Virus record (IMG/VR): IMGVR_UViG_3300020442_003731
Coordinates: 1 to 33,894 of that record
Length of the DNA stretch: 33,894 nucleotides
Direction: 5' to 3' (one strand)
Source: a virus
This document shows positions 1 to 8,591 of this stretch, in pieces. The position numbers and the translations under genes were made by a program. Position 1 is the stretch's first letter; every line of letters begins with the position of its first letter. Under the pieces are notes generated by a model. That model had not been told where the DNA came from. It ran no database searches and saw only the letters and a program-made list of their open reading frames with translations.

Positions 1-2
1 TA

Positions 3-1271
3 ACATTGACTGCATGGAGTTATTCACAAGGAGATACATTAAACTTTAGCTATGCTCCATTGCCAAAACACGATGTGAAAATTTACACATTTTCTAATCA
101 TGATATCAACGGCTTTGAGAGAGAAAGTTTTGATGTAGTATTTTCTACAACTCATGCACCAGAAGGCACAACTGCTTATATTGATAGAAATAATTTAACT
201 AAAGGTTATTTAGAATTAAGTAAACCTGCAATAAGCACAAATTATGTTTGGGTTATTAAAAATGGTAAACTTTTATCGCCAGAAATTGATTATGTGTTGA
301 ATACAGATAAAACTGCTGTGCAACTTGCAAGACGTGTTAACAAAAATAGCACAATTGAAGTATTACATTTTGCAGGTAGTTTGTCAAGTCCAAAATATGG
401 CTTTAGAATATTCAAAGACATGTTGAATAGATTCCACTTCAAACGTCTTAATAATCAAAATACATACAAATTACAACAGCCATTAAATTACTATGATAAT
501 AAAATTTTATTAGAAAGCACAGATGGAATAACACAACCTGATCGTAGTAGAAATCAACCAGGTATAATTTGGATTGACAAAGAGCGTATAGAATATTACA
601 CAGTTGACGGTGCAACATTAGGTGGGCTACGTAGAGGAACATTAGGTACAGGTATTGCTACAGTACATGCAGCAGGAACTATAGTTGCAGGACAAGGACC
701 AGAAGAAACTGTACCTTACAAAGAAACTCAACAAATAGTTGACTTGAGTGATTTTGCAGACGGAAGTACAGGTGAAATTCTGTTAACTGATGATCTATAT
801 ACTGCTGCAAATTCATACATAAACAATTTTTCAAGCACGTTGAGTTCATATGAAATTGAAGTATTCATAGATGACATTGCAGCAAGTATGGTAGATATTT
901 TTGTTGGAGGTAGACGTTTAAGAAAACCGTTGCCACTAGAACCAAACGATAAACTCAAAGATAGAAACTTTTACAAATTTAATGCAACAATAGATCTTGA
1001 TTCATCTGCCGGAGATGAAGTTGTAGCACCAGAATACACTATGGAAAACGTGTTTATAAATGGCGAATCAAAAACACTTTTGACGTTAAATATTCAAGAT
1101 GCTACACATCCTGATAACATACCGCTGACAGGTGAAAAAATTATTATGGTTAAGAAAAATGGTAACTTGTGGAATGACATAGTTAGTGATACAACAACAT
1201 TGTCATTAAGTGACAGCCAAAATAAAATTGCAAGATTTATAAGAGACAAAACAATATCGCTACCACGATAA
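3..1271 (+). CDS. Myovirus virion structural protein, 3' part (start lies left of the window)
   Basis: The reading frame is open to the left edge, so the TTG at 6 is probably not the true start; at least 422 residues are visible. No enzyme motif is seen. A segment around residues 185-225 (PGIIWIDKERIEYY, then GGLRRGTLGT) resembles a conserved stretch that I associate with large structural or baseplate proteins of marine T4-like phages. The rest is beta-rich and low in cysteine. It heads a same-strand run of seven virion genes, so a role in the baseplate or fibre base is inferred from position. Its stop codon lies inside the late-promoter-like box at 1267-1274 that serves the next gene. The family is only loosely recognised, and the exact role is not determined. 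Confidence 0.6.
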   Translation, partial: TLTAWSYSQGDTLNFSYAPLPKHDVKIYTFSNHDINGFERESFDVVFSTTHAPEGTTAYIDRNNLTKGYLELSKPAISTNYVWVIKNGKLLSPEIDYVLNTDKTAVQLARRVNKNSTIEVLHFAGSLSSPKYGFRIFKDMLNRFHFKRLNNQNTYKLQQPLNYYDNKILLESTDGITQPDRSRNQPGIIWIDKERIEYYTVDGATLGGLRRGTLGTGIATVHAAGTIVAGQGPEETVPYKETQQIVDLSDFADGSTGEILLTDDLYTAANSYINNFSSTLSSYEIEVFIDDIAASMVDIFVGGRRLRKPLPLEPNDKLKDRNFYKFNATIDLDSSAGDEVVAPEYTMENVFINGESKTLLTLNIQDATHPDNIPLTGEKIIMVKKNGNLWNDIVSDTTTLSLSDSQNKIARFIRDKTISLPR

Positions 1272-1274
1272 ATA
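1267..1274 (+). promoter_or_regulatory. T4-like late promoter box GATAAATA
   Basis: GATAAATA matches 7 of 8 bases of the T4 late -10 consensus TATAAATA. With the usual spacing, transcription would start near 1280, about 13 bases before the ATG at 1293 and just ahead of the ribosome site AGGTGAG (1281-1287). It overlaps the stop codon of the upstream gene. The same box at similar distances precedes other virion genes here, which supports it. Confidence 0.6.
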
Positions 1275-1292
1275 CAGTATAGGTGAGATAAC

Positions 1293-1901
1293 ATGGAACA
1301 ATTAACTGATTATAACGGCATACACATTGAAGGACATATAAAGATACACAATCCAGATTCTGGTGAAGTCTTTATTAACAAACGTAATGCCATTCATTAT
1401 GAAAATATGAGTATTGCTTTGGCAGAAAGTTTAGGTAATGCTGGTCAAGGTTTTATATATGAAATGGCTTTTGGCAATGGAGGCACAAGCGTTGATCCAA
1501 CTGGTATTATTACATATCTCACACCGAATAGTACTGGAACTAATGCAAGTCTTTATAATCAAACTTATACAAAAGTTGTTGACGATCAAAGTGTAAACAA
1601 CATAGATCCAACACGTAATAAAATTGAAACACGGCACCTAAGTGGAACAAACTATACTGACATTATTGTTTCTTGTTTATTAGATTATGGTGAGCCAGAT
1701 GGTCAAGCAGCATATGATACTGCTGCAAATGCAGAAGATCAGTTTGTATTTGATGAATTGGGTTTGAAAAGTTACTCACCAACTGGAACAGGAAAATTAA
1801 TAACGCATGTTATATTTCACCCTGTGCAAAAGTCCTTAAATAGATTAATTCAAATTGACTATACAGTAAGAGTGCAGAGTTTGAGTGGAGGTAATATTTA
1901 A
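1293..1901 (+). CDS. Small virion structural protein (conserved in marine T4-like phages)
   Basis: This is a 202-residue protein with no signal peptide, membrane segment or catalytic motif. The N-terminus (NGIHIEGHIKIHNPDSGEVF) looks like a beta-strand-rich virion module. Position between a structural protein and three fibre-like proteins suggests a baseplate or tail-fibre attachment part, which is inference. The ATG at 1293 has a ribosome site AGGTGAG about 5 bases upstream and a late-promoter-like box just before it. Its stop TAA shares one base with the next ATG (TAATG at 1899-1903), so translation of the 706-aa fibre gene is probably coupled to it. I do not recognise a named T4 counterpart. 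Confidence 0.6.
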   Translation: MEQLTDYNGIHIEGHIKIHNPDSGEVFINKRNAIHYENMSIALAESLGNAGQGFIYEMAFGNGGTSVDPTGIITYLTPNSTGTNASLYNQTYTKVVDDQSVNNIDPTRNKIETRHLSGTNYTDIIVSCLLDYGEPDGQAAYDTAANAEDQFVFDELGLKSYSPTGTGKLITHVIFHPVQKSLNRLIQIDYTVRVQSLSGGNI

Positions 1902-4021
1902 TGGCATATAGTATTCCATTTACAGATTCAGCAAACAAAGGTAGCATTACTGTAGAAGACAACAGCATTAATACTGAAACTAGTTTGCTTTTACCAGGTA
2001 GAAATACAAGCGACTATGGTACAAGTATTCTTACAAATTTTTTACATTTACTAGAAAGCCATGCTGATGTAAATCCTCCTTCTAATCCAGTTGAAGGACA
2101 GCTTTGGTATGATACAACAAATGACGTTGATCAATTAAAAATATATGATGGAACAAATTGGGTCGCTGCCGGAGGTCTTAAAAAAAGCGGAGCAGAACCT
2201 GAAAGTATAAACAGCACAGTAGGTGATCTATGGGTTGATACAAGTACAAGCCAATTGTATTTGTACAGTGGTAGTGGATGGATTCTAATTGGTCCTAGTT
2301 TTGCTACAGGTAATAAAACTGGAGCACTAGCTGAACAAATTGTAGATACAGCTGACGTTACAAGAGATGTTGTTATAAATTACGTAAATAATATTCCAGT
2401 TAGCATAATAAGTGCAGTAGAATTTACTCCTAAAGTTGCACTAAGTGGTTTTCCAACAGTTTATATTGGAACAACATTAAGCAATAATGTAAGTGGTAAT
2501 TTAGCAAATATCAAAGGCATTGTTGAACAAGCAGCTTATATACAAGAAAATCCAGTATTAACACAACCTTCAGGTACAGTCGCAGTAGCAACATTAGCTC
2601 GTAAAGACGCAGGCGGCGGAACACAAGTTTTTCAAAATAAAATTACAGTACCTAATCAAGGTATTGAACTTGGCACTGTAAAAACATTTAGTGCTTTAGT
2701 TGAAGGCACAAGTGGTATACTTGAATTAGCAGGAGCAGGTACAATTGATATACGTACTCCGGTAAGTGCAAGTCCTGTTGTAAGAATTAGTAATGATGGT
2801 AATTTTGGTATCAATACATTAAGTCCTACACAAAAATTAGATATAAAAGGTAATCTAAATATTGGTGTTGAAACAGGAGATGATGCAGCTCTTGACACAA
2901 GCGGTAAATTAGTTGTAAACAGTGAATTTGATAGTTTAGCACCAACTACAGGTGCAGCAACAGTAAAAGGTGGCCTAGGAGTTGCAAAACAATTACAAGT
3001 CGGAGGCAGAGCTACATTTACTGATGTAATTCAAACTAATCCAACAGGTACAGTAATTGAGCCTGATACTAATGGACAAGGTGTAATTGGTAGTACATCA
3101 AAAAGATATGCTGGAATATATGCTAACACAGTCTACGGAAATTTACAAGGAAATGTAAACGGTAATGTAACAGGTAATGTTACTGGGTCTTCAAGTAAAC
3201 TAACAAGTCCAACAACATTTACCATGACTGGAGATGTAAGCGCAAGTTCTTTTAGTTTTGACGGGCAAGTTGGCGGAAGTACTAAAACATTCACAACTAC
3301 AATCAATGACGATTTTATAAACACAAAATTAGATGTAGCTGCACAGTTAGGTAGATTAATTAGCACAGACGAAATAATAATTTATAGACCTACAGCAGAT
3401 GATGTAACAATAGATCCAACAGGAACATTAGGTGTCTTCAAAACCACAATAGGAGATATTACAGCACAAATTTCAACATTACCAATTGGTACTGTGATGA
3501 TGTGGGCAGGATTAACTGCACCAACAGGTTGGTTTATTTGTGACGGTAGCGAATACCCAATCACAACATATGGAAATTTAGCAACAGCAATTGGATGGGA
3601 TGCAAGCGATCCAACAACTTGGTATTGGGGCAATGCTAGTACAATAGCAAATTTTGTTATACCAGATTTTAGAGGACGTTTACCAACTGGTATAGGAACA
3701 CCAGGCGGCGCAAATAGAATTGGTAACGCTGCAACAGGCACAATGGGCGGCGTATCAGGTGATGACGAAGCAACACTTACAAGTGCAAACTTGCCAAATC
3801 ACACACATGATTTATTAAGCAGCACAGGCGAACAATTTTATGCAGTAACTAATGCAACTACAAGTGCTCCGGAAACATTGTCCGGAGGAGGAATAGATGG
3901 AGGCACAGGCAGTAGACTTCCAAATAGCGGTACGATAACTGGCGGTACAACAAATGCTCCAGTTGATATTACTCCACCATTTGCTGCAATTAATTTTATT
4001 ATCTATCACGGGGTAACATAG
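1901..4021 (+). CDS. Tail fibre-like protein with C-terminal phage tail collar domain
   Basis: This is a 706-residue protein. The N-terminal part (about 1-150) is shared with the next two genes: a LLLPGRN.. stretch, FLHLLESHA, GQLWYDTT and YDGTNW. The middle is repetitive and beta-rich with GNLQGNVNGNVTGNVTG, a glycine-spaced fibre-like stretch. The C-terminus (about 527-706) is a tail collar domain: IGTVMMWAGLTAPTGWFICDG, then FVIPDFRGRLPTGIG, then NHTHD. Collar domains occur in short tail fibres such as T4 gp12 and mark fibre tips or attachment regions. The likely role is a trimeric receptor-binding fibre or its adapter. The start overlaps the previous stop by one base. No separate promoter is seen. 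Confidence 0.8.
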   Translation: MAYSIPFTDSANKGSITVEDNSINTETSLLLPGRNTSDYGTSILTNFLHLLESHADVNPPSNPVEGQLWYDTTNDVDQLKIYDGTNWVAAGGLKKSGAEPESINSTVGDLWVDTSTSQLYLYSGSGWILIGPSFATGNKTGALAEQIVDTADVTRDVVINYVNNIPVSIISAVEFTPKVALSGFPTVYIGTTLSNNVSGNLANIKGIVEQAAYIQENPVLTQPSGTVAVATLARKDAGGGTQVFQNKITVPNQGIELGTVKTFSALVEGTSGILELAGAGTIDIRTPVSASPVVRISNDGNFGINTLSPTQKLDIKGNLNIGVETGDDAALDTSGKLVVNSEFDSLAPTTGAATVKGGLGVAKQLQVGGRATFTDVIQTNPTGTVIEPDTNGQGVIGSTSKRYAGIYANTVYGNLQGNVNGNVTGNVTGSSSKLTSPTTFTMTGDVSASSFSFDGQVGGSTKTFTTTINDDFINTKLDVAAQLGRLISTDEIIIYRPTADDVTIDPTGTLGVFKTTIGDITAQISTLPIGTVMMWAGLTAPTGWFICDGSEYPITTYGNLATAIGWDASDPTTWYWGNASTIANFVIPDFRGRLPTGIGTPGGANRIGNAATGTMGGVSGDDEATLTSANLPNHTHDLLSSTGEQFYAVTNATTSAPETLSGGGIDGGTGSRLPNSGTITGGTTNAPVDITPPFAAINFIIYHGVT

Positions 4022-4022
4022 T

Positions 4023-5999
4023 ATGGCATACAAATTAAATAAAACAGATGGATCATTAGTTGTAGAACTTGTTGATGGTAAGTTAGATACTACTACCACA
4101 GATCTTTCATTAATTGGTAAAAATTATCAAGGGTTTGGCGAAAGTATAAATGAAAACTTTATTAAACTGCTCGAATCTTTTGCTAACACTGCTGCCCCAA
4201 GCAAAGCACTAAGAGGACAGCTTTGGTATGACACAGCTGAAGGCAGATTAAAAGTATACGATGGAACAACATTTAGAAGCACAGATAGTACAATCTTTTC
4301 TTCTACACAACCTACAACATTAGTTCAAGGTGATATTTGGATCAATGGTGTAGAAAACCGTATGTACTTTTTTGATGGTACAGACTTAATTCCTGTAGGA
4401 CCTGATTACACTAAATCACAACTTAAATCTGGTATTGAAACTGTAACAGTAAAAGATACAACAGGGCAAAATAAAGTTATTGTAAAATTGTTTATAAATG
4501 GAAGCAATGTTGGTATTTGGTCAAAAACAACATTTACTCCATTTCCAGGTATTCAAGGATATGACAGTCTAAAAACTGGCTTCAATATTAATGCTAGTTT
4601 TGGAGACTTTGGATTTTATGGTAAAGCAACAAGTGCTGAAAAGTTAGTTACTGAAACAGGTGACGAATTTACCAAAGATAGTTTTTTAAGTACATTAGCA
4701 GATAGTAATCCTGCTGGTAATAGAGTTGCATTAGGCACAATTACATTTAGTACAGATAACGGTATTTTTATTGGCGCAAACAACAGACTTAATATTAAAA
4801 AATCTGGAACAAAAACATTGCTTGACAATGTTGGTGTAGATAACGATTTTGAATTGCAACTTGTAAAAGATACAGGTACAGGAACATTACAGTATAGTGC
4901 ATTTAAGTTTGATACTGTAAACCAGCGTATGGGTATTTTTAACGATTCGCCAAATGCAACTGTAGAAGGCGGAATTGATACTCGCTCATCGGGCGTGGTA
5001 ATTGGTACTACTGCTGATCCAAGAAACTTAGTTGTAAGCGGTGATATGCGTATTGACGGGGATCTTAGAGTTGGTACAATAGTTAATGAAGAAATTAGTA
5101 CATTAAGAGTTGCAGATAAAGTTATAGAACTTGCTACTCCAGACGATAGCACATTACTAGATAGTTCAAGTGAATATATAGACGGCGCAGGAATAGTAAT
5201 CAATACAACATCTGGAAGTATTGACTGGGTCTATAGAAATGAAAATTCCAATTGGACAACAGCAGTAAACATTAATATTGATAATTTAGTTGGCAAATAT
5301 AAAATTGAAGACGAAACAGTATTAACAAAAACAGGGTTAGGCCCAAGTGTTGTTAACAGTAATTTAACAAGTATCGGTACACTTGTTGCAATCAACGTTG
5401 ATGATATTAATATTGATAACAATGTTATTACAAGTTCAAATGCAGATGGTTTAGAATTTAATGTATTGAATGATATTGCAATTAATCCTGGCACATTGAA
5501 CTATAGATATATTACAGGTGTCAAAAAACCTATAAGTGCATTGAACGCTGCATACAGTATCAACAATGAATCAGCAGACGATCTTGCTGCAACAAAAGGT
5601 TATGTTGACGAAGAAATTTTAGGAAGAACACAATATCATACTGTTAATGCTACAGGATTTGGCGCAGCTGGCTTTGGCGCAGCAGGTGACTTAGAAGGTG
5701 CATTAAAAGCATTGCTGCTTGTATGGATACCAACAACCACGGTAACAGAAAATACAACTGTTAGGCTATTAGCAGAATCACCGACTGCGACAACAGATCC
5801 AATCGATGTTAATAGCAACATTAACAAGAGCTTTTTAGCAGTTGACAGTGCAGGTGTTCAAAACGTTAGTGTGATTTCAGATATAACAGTAAGTCCTGAT
5901 CCGACTACTACAATTACATTTGGAATAAACAGGCATATTGTAGAATTTAGGATGCAGGCAAGTGATTGGGTTTGGGTGTCGACCGTAACATATCCATAA
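4023..5999 (+). CDS. Tail fibre-like protein, paralogue without collar domain
   Basis: This is a 658-residue protein. Residues about 1-150 repeat the module of the preceding gene (LIGKNYQGFG, NENFIKLLESFAN, GQLWYDTAEG, YDGTTF, then GDIWING). The middle is threonine-, serine- and asparagine-rich and beta-like. A DDLAATKGYVDEEI stretch near residue 515 is a type often seen in phage fibres before a change of fold. The C-terminus (SDWVWVSTVTYP) differs from its neighbours, so this fibre probably presents a different tip. The ATG lies one base after the upstream stop, so expression is probably coupled. Receptor binding or a structural fibre role is inferred from the shared module and from position. 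Confidence 0.72.
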   Translation: MAYKLNKTDGSLVVELVDGKLDTTTTDLSLIGKNYQGFGESINENFIKLLESFANTAAPSKALRGQLWYDTAEGRLKVYDGTTFRSTDSTIFSSTQPTTLVQGDIWINGVENRMYFFDGTDLIPVGPDYTKSQLKSGIETVTVKDTTGQNKVIVKLFINGSNVGIWSKTTFTPFPGIQGYDSLKTGFNINASFGDFGFYGKATSAEKLVTETGDEFTKDSFLSTLADSNPAGNRVALGTITFSTDNGIFIGANNRLNIKKSGTKTLLDNVGVDNDFELQLVKDTGTGTLQYSAFKFDTVNQRMGIFNDSPNATVEGGIDTRSSGVVIGTTADPRNLVVSGDMRIDGDLRVGTIVNEEISTLRVADKVIELATPDDSTLLDSSSEYIDGAGIVINTTSGSIDWVYRNENSNWTTAVNINIDNLVGKYKIEDETVLTKTGLGPSVVNSNLTSIGTLVAINVDDINIDNNVITSSNADGLEFNVLNDIAINPGTLNYRYITGVKKPISALNAAYSINNESADDLAATKGYVDEEILGRTQYHTVNATGFGAAGFGAAGDLEGALKALLLVWIPTTTVTENTTVRLLAESPTATTDPIDVNSNINKSFLAVDSAGVQNVSVISDITVSPDPTTTITFGINRHIVEFRMQASDWVWVSTVTYP

Positions 6000-6003
6000 T
6001 TAC

Positions 6004-6011
6004 GATAAATA
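6004..6011 (+). promoter_or_regulatory. T4-like late promoter box GATAAATA
   Basis: This box is identical to the one at 1267. The expected start near 6017 gives a 17-base leader before the ATG at 6034, with ribosome site GAGGAG at 6023-6028. It sits in the 34-base gap between two fibre genes. Confidence 0.62.
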
Positions 6012-6033
6012 AGTGTAAGCACGAGGAGCGAAG

Positions 6034-7542
6034 ATGGCATACATAATTAACACTTTTAATGGTAACCAACTCGTTGTAGTTGAAGACGGTACAGTTGACC
6101 AAACTACCGATATAAAATTGATAGGTAAAAACTACAGTGGTTACGGAGAAGCGCAGAACGAAAACTTTTTGCACTTACTAGAACATTTTGCAAATACAAC
6201 TGCACCTGCAAAAGCAATTACAGGCCAAGTTTGGTATGATGCAGGCACAGCAAAATTAAAATTTTATACAGGTAGTGCATGGAAAAATGCAGGAGGAGCA
6301 GAAGTTGCTGCTACAGAACCAGCTGGTTTAGCAGAAGGCGATTTGTGGTATAGTACTACAAGTAGCCAGTTATTTGCAAAAAATGCTTCAGGTGAATTTA
6401 TACTAGTAGGTCCACAAGCCGCAGGCGATGGAACCACACAAATGTTAAGTGTAACAGTAGTAGATACCCTCAGTGCTAATAAATCTATTATTGTTGCTTT
6501 AATTAACGATACACCAGTTTATGTCATCAGCTCACAAGAATTTACATTAGGCTCTACGCAGCCAGCAGACGTACCAGATTTAACAGGTTTTACTTTAATA
6601 CGTAGAGGTATTACATTAATAAACACAGATAGCACCACAGGTGTTACCACAGGCGCAGGCACTACTGGCGAACCAGTTATTTGGGGAACAGCTAGTGATG
6701 CACTAAAATTAGGCGGACAACCCGCAAGCGATTTCTTAACTGCAAGCACAGCCAATTTTACAAGCATAGCAAGATTTGCAGACGTAGGATTTACAGTTGG
6801 TAACAGCAATGATTTGTCTGTAAGTATAGTATCAGATACAGTAGGACAAATTCAAAACCAAATTGGAGATAGAATTTTACTAGGCGCTACACGTAGTGGT
6901 GTAGGTGTTGCAAATATTGTAAGCATTAGAAATGTTGACGCAACTAATACAGGTATTTTTCCAGAAACAACTGCATTATATAATTTAGGTAGTTCATCGT
7001 TAAAATGGTCAACAGTACATGCGGATACCTTTGAAGGTGAAGCAACATCTGCTGCTGCACTTGACGTTGCAGGTACAGCAAGAGTTGCAAGTACACTTGG
7101 CACTCCAAATACTATTGCTGCAAGAGATAGTAGTGGTAACTTAACTGCTGTCATATTCAGTGGTACTGCAACAAAAGCACGTTATGCTGACTTAGCAGAA
7201 AAATATACTACAGATAAAGAATATCCAGTAGGAACAGCTATGGCAATTGGTGGTGCATCTATTGAAGCAGAAGCAACAGCATGTAAGAGTTCAGATCTTG
7301 CAGTTGGTGTTATAAGTGAAAATCCTGCTTATTTGATGAACAGCGAAATTGACGGACAAGCTATTGCACTTAAAGGTCGTGTACCGGTAAGAGTGAAAGA
7401 ACCAGTATCAAAAGGACAGGCAGTGTATGCTTGGGCAGATGGCGTTTGCACAACTACTGCAACAAGAGCATTAATTGGTATTGCACTTGAAACAAATACA
7501 AGTGCAGAAGAAAAACTTGTTGAGTGTATTTTGAAAACATAA
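6034..7542 (+). CDS. Tail fibre-like protein, third paralogue with a peptidase G2-like C-terminus
   Basis: This is a 502-residue protein. The N-terminal module (LIGKNYSGYG, NENFLHLLEHFAN, GQVWYDAG, GDLWYSTT) matches the two upstream fibre genes. Downstream comes a stretch often found in marine phage fibres (LYNLGSSSLKWSTVHADTF). The last 110 residues (ADLAEKYTTDKEYPVGTAM, then VGVISENPAYLMN, then VPVRVKEPVSKGQAVYAW) resemble C-terminal domains of phage fibres related to peptidase G2, which act as intramolecular chaperones or caps. That relation is by memory of the pattern and is uncertain; no catalytic residues were assigned. The ATG at 6034 has a strong ribosome site GAGGAG, and a late-promoter-like box lies upstream. 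Confidence 0.7.
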   Translation: MAYIINTFNGNQLVVVEDGTVDQTTDIKLIGKNYSGYGEAQNENFLHLLEHFANTTAPAKAITGQVWYDAGTAKLKFYTGSAWKNAGGAEVAATEPAGLAEGDLWYSTTSSQLFAKNASGEFILVGPQAAGDGTTQMLSVTVVDTLSANKSIIVALINDTPVYVISSQEFTLGSTQPADVPDLTGFTLIRRGITLINTDSTTGVTTGAGTTGEPVIWGTASDALKLGGQPASDFLTASTANFTSIARFADVGFTVGNSNDLSVSIVSDTVGQIQNQIGDRILLGATRSGVGVANIVSIRNVDATNTGIFPETTALYNLGSSSLKWSTVHADTFEGEATSAAALDVAGTARVASTLGTPNTIAARDSSGNLTAVIFSGTATKARYADLAEKYTTDKEYPVGTAMAIGGASIEAEATACKSSDLAVGVISENPAYLMNSEIDGQAIALKGRVPVRVKEPVSKGQAVYAWADGVCTTTATRALIGIALETNTSAEEKLVECILKT

Positions 7543-7545
7543 ATA
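7538..7545 (+). promoter_or_regulatory. T4-like late promoter box CATAAATA
   Basis: It matches 7 of 8 bases of TATAAATA and overlaps the stop of the fibre gene. The expected start near 7551 leaves a 19-base leader with AAGGAAG at 7559-7565 before the ATG at 7570. Confidence 0.55.
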
Positions 7546-7569
7546 TACGTAGTTAATTAAGGAAGTGTT

Positions 7570-8538
7570 ATGGCAATAGGAGACATTATAGGCGCCGCAA
7601 GATACAATACCTTACAAGGTAGAATTGCAGCAATCTTAGGCGTAGGAAGCGGCGATAAAGGATATAATAATACAGTTTTAAGTAATCCTGTTGCTGTTGG
7701 CAATGATGTAACTGCCGAAGATTTGCAAAACTTAGCAAGCGATTATACAAAAATTTATGTTCACCAAACAGGTAGTTTGCCTGGCGGATTAATTGGACAA
7801 GATGTAGAAACAAGAACATACCTAAGTGAAACAGGTTTGGTATGGGATGATCTATATGCTGAGTACGAAACTAATGTTACAACTATTGAAACAAATAGAT
7901 TTGATATACATTTCAATTATGCAAGTGTAGAATCATCTGGAGCTAACAGTTCTAGATCAACTGTATGGGGAGGCAGCGCATTACCCCAAAGTGTAATCCA
8001 CGAATTTATAGTTGACTTTGGCACAGCTAACGCTCGTAGAGGTTTTTTCAATGCCGGCGGTGAAATTAGATTTGCTGCATCCCTTACACATAGTTTGTCT
8101 GTAAGCGATCCTGATTATCAAAAAACGGTTGATTGGCAGTCCATGTTATCTGCAATGCAAACAGTAAAATTTAATTATGACACAACTGACAGTTATAATT
8201 TAACTAGTACACCAGATGATGTTACAGATGATACAGTTACAGGTGCAGGCACAGGAAGTGCTATTGGAAACTTAGATCTTACAACAAGTTATCAAACAAT
8301 TTACACTAAAACTGGTAGCGCAGCATACATAGACAACGAACTTACAATTCAAGCCAAAGAAGAGTCAAGTAGTCAAATAAGATTCTTGTTGACTTTTGCA
8401 GATGATGCTAATGGATCTGGTGGTGCAGACGAAAGAGTTAATGGTACACTTACTAGTAGTATCAGCCATTTAAGAGCTGATAGCACCAGTTACGTTAACA
8501 ATCCTGCTCCTGCTTATTCATTAATCACAGGTCTATAA
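7570..8538 (+). CDS. Virion structural protein, first of a paralogous pair
   Basis: This is a 322-residue protein. The N-terminus (GDIIGAARYNTLQGRIAAILG) and a central stretch (FFNAGGEIRFAASL..DWQSMLSAMQTVKF) are also present in the next gene (GGEIRFDASL..DWRQILSAMGTIRF), so the two arose by duplication. The body is rich in Ser, Thr, Gly and Asn with no catalytic motif. It lies at the end of the fibre block behind a late-promoter-like box with a good ribosome site. A decoration, fibre or baseplate role is inferred from position. I do not recognise a named family. Confidence 0.6.
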   Translation: MAIGDIIGAARYNTLQGRIAAILGVGSGDKGYNNTVLSNPVAVGNDVTAEDLQNLASDYTKIYVHQTGSLPGGLIGQDVETRTYLSETGLVWDDLYAEYETNVTTIETNRFDIHFNYASVESSGANSSRSTVWGGSALPQSVIHEFIVDFGTANARRGFFNAGGEIRFAASLTHSLSVSDPDYQKTVDWQSMLSAMQTVKFNYDTTDSYNLTSTPDDVTDDTVTGAGTGSAIGNLDLTTSYQTIYTKTGSAAYIDNELTIQAKEESSSQIRFLLTFADDANGSGGADERVNGTLTSSISHLRADSTSYVNNPAPAYSLITGL

Positions 8539-8571
8539 TTGACAAAATGAAAATTGTGTGTATAATAAATA
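8539..8571 (+). promoter_or_regulatory. Consensus sigma70 promoter overlapping a late-promoter-like box
   Basis: TTGACA (8539-8544), a 16-base spacer and TATAAT (8561-8566) form a perfect-consensus host-type promoter immediately after the stop of the upstream gene. AATAAATA (8564-8571) overlaps its -10 and matches 7 of 8 late-box positions. Both would give short leaders, with starts near 8573 and 8577, before AGGAG (8582-8586) and the ATG at 8592. Confidence 0.7.
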
Positions 8572-8591
8572 CATTACAGTAAGGAGTAAAT

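Noticed and set aside
3382-3741. Antisense open frame of 119 codons opposite the collar-domain fibre gene
   Set aside because: It lies wholly inside a well-supported gene, is a by-product of the low stop frequency in its complement, and has no ribosome site or recognisable domain.
4616-5203. Antisense open frame of 195 codons opposite the second fibre gene
   Set aside because: The length is due to Thr/Ser/Gly-rich coding on the other strand. The translation is low-complexity and hydrophobic without a credible start.
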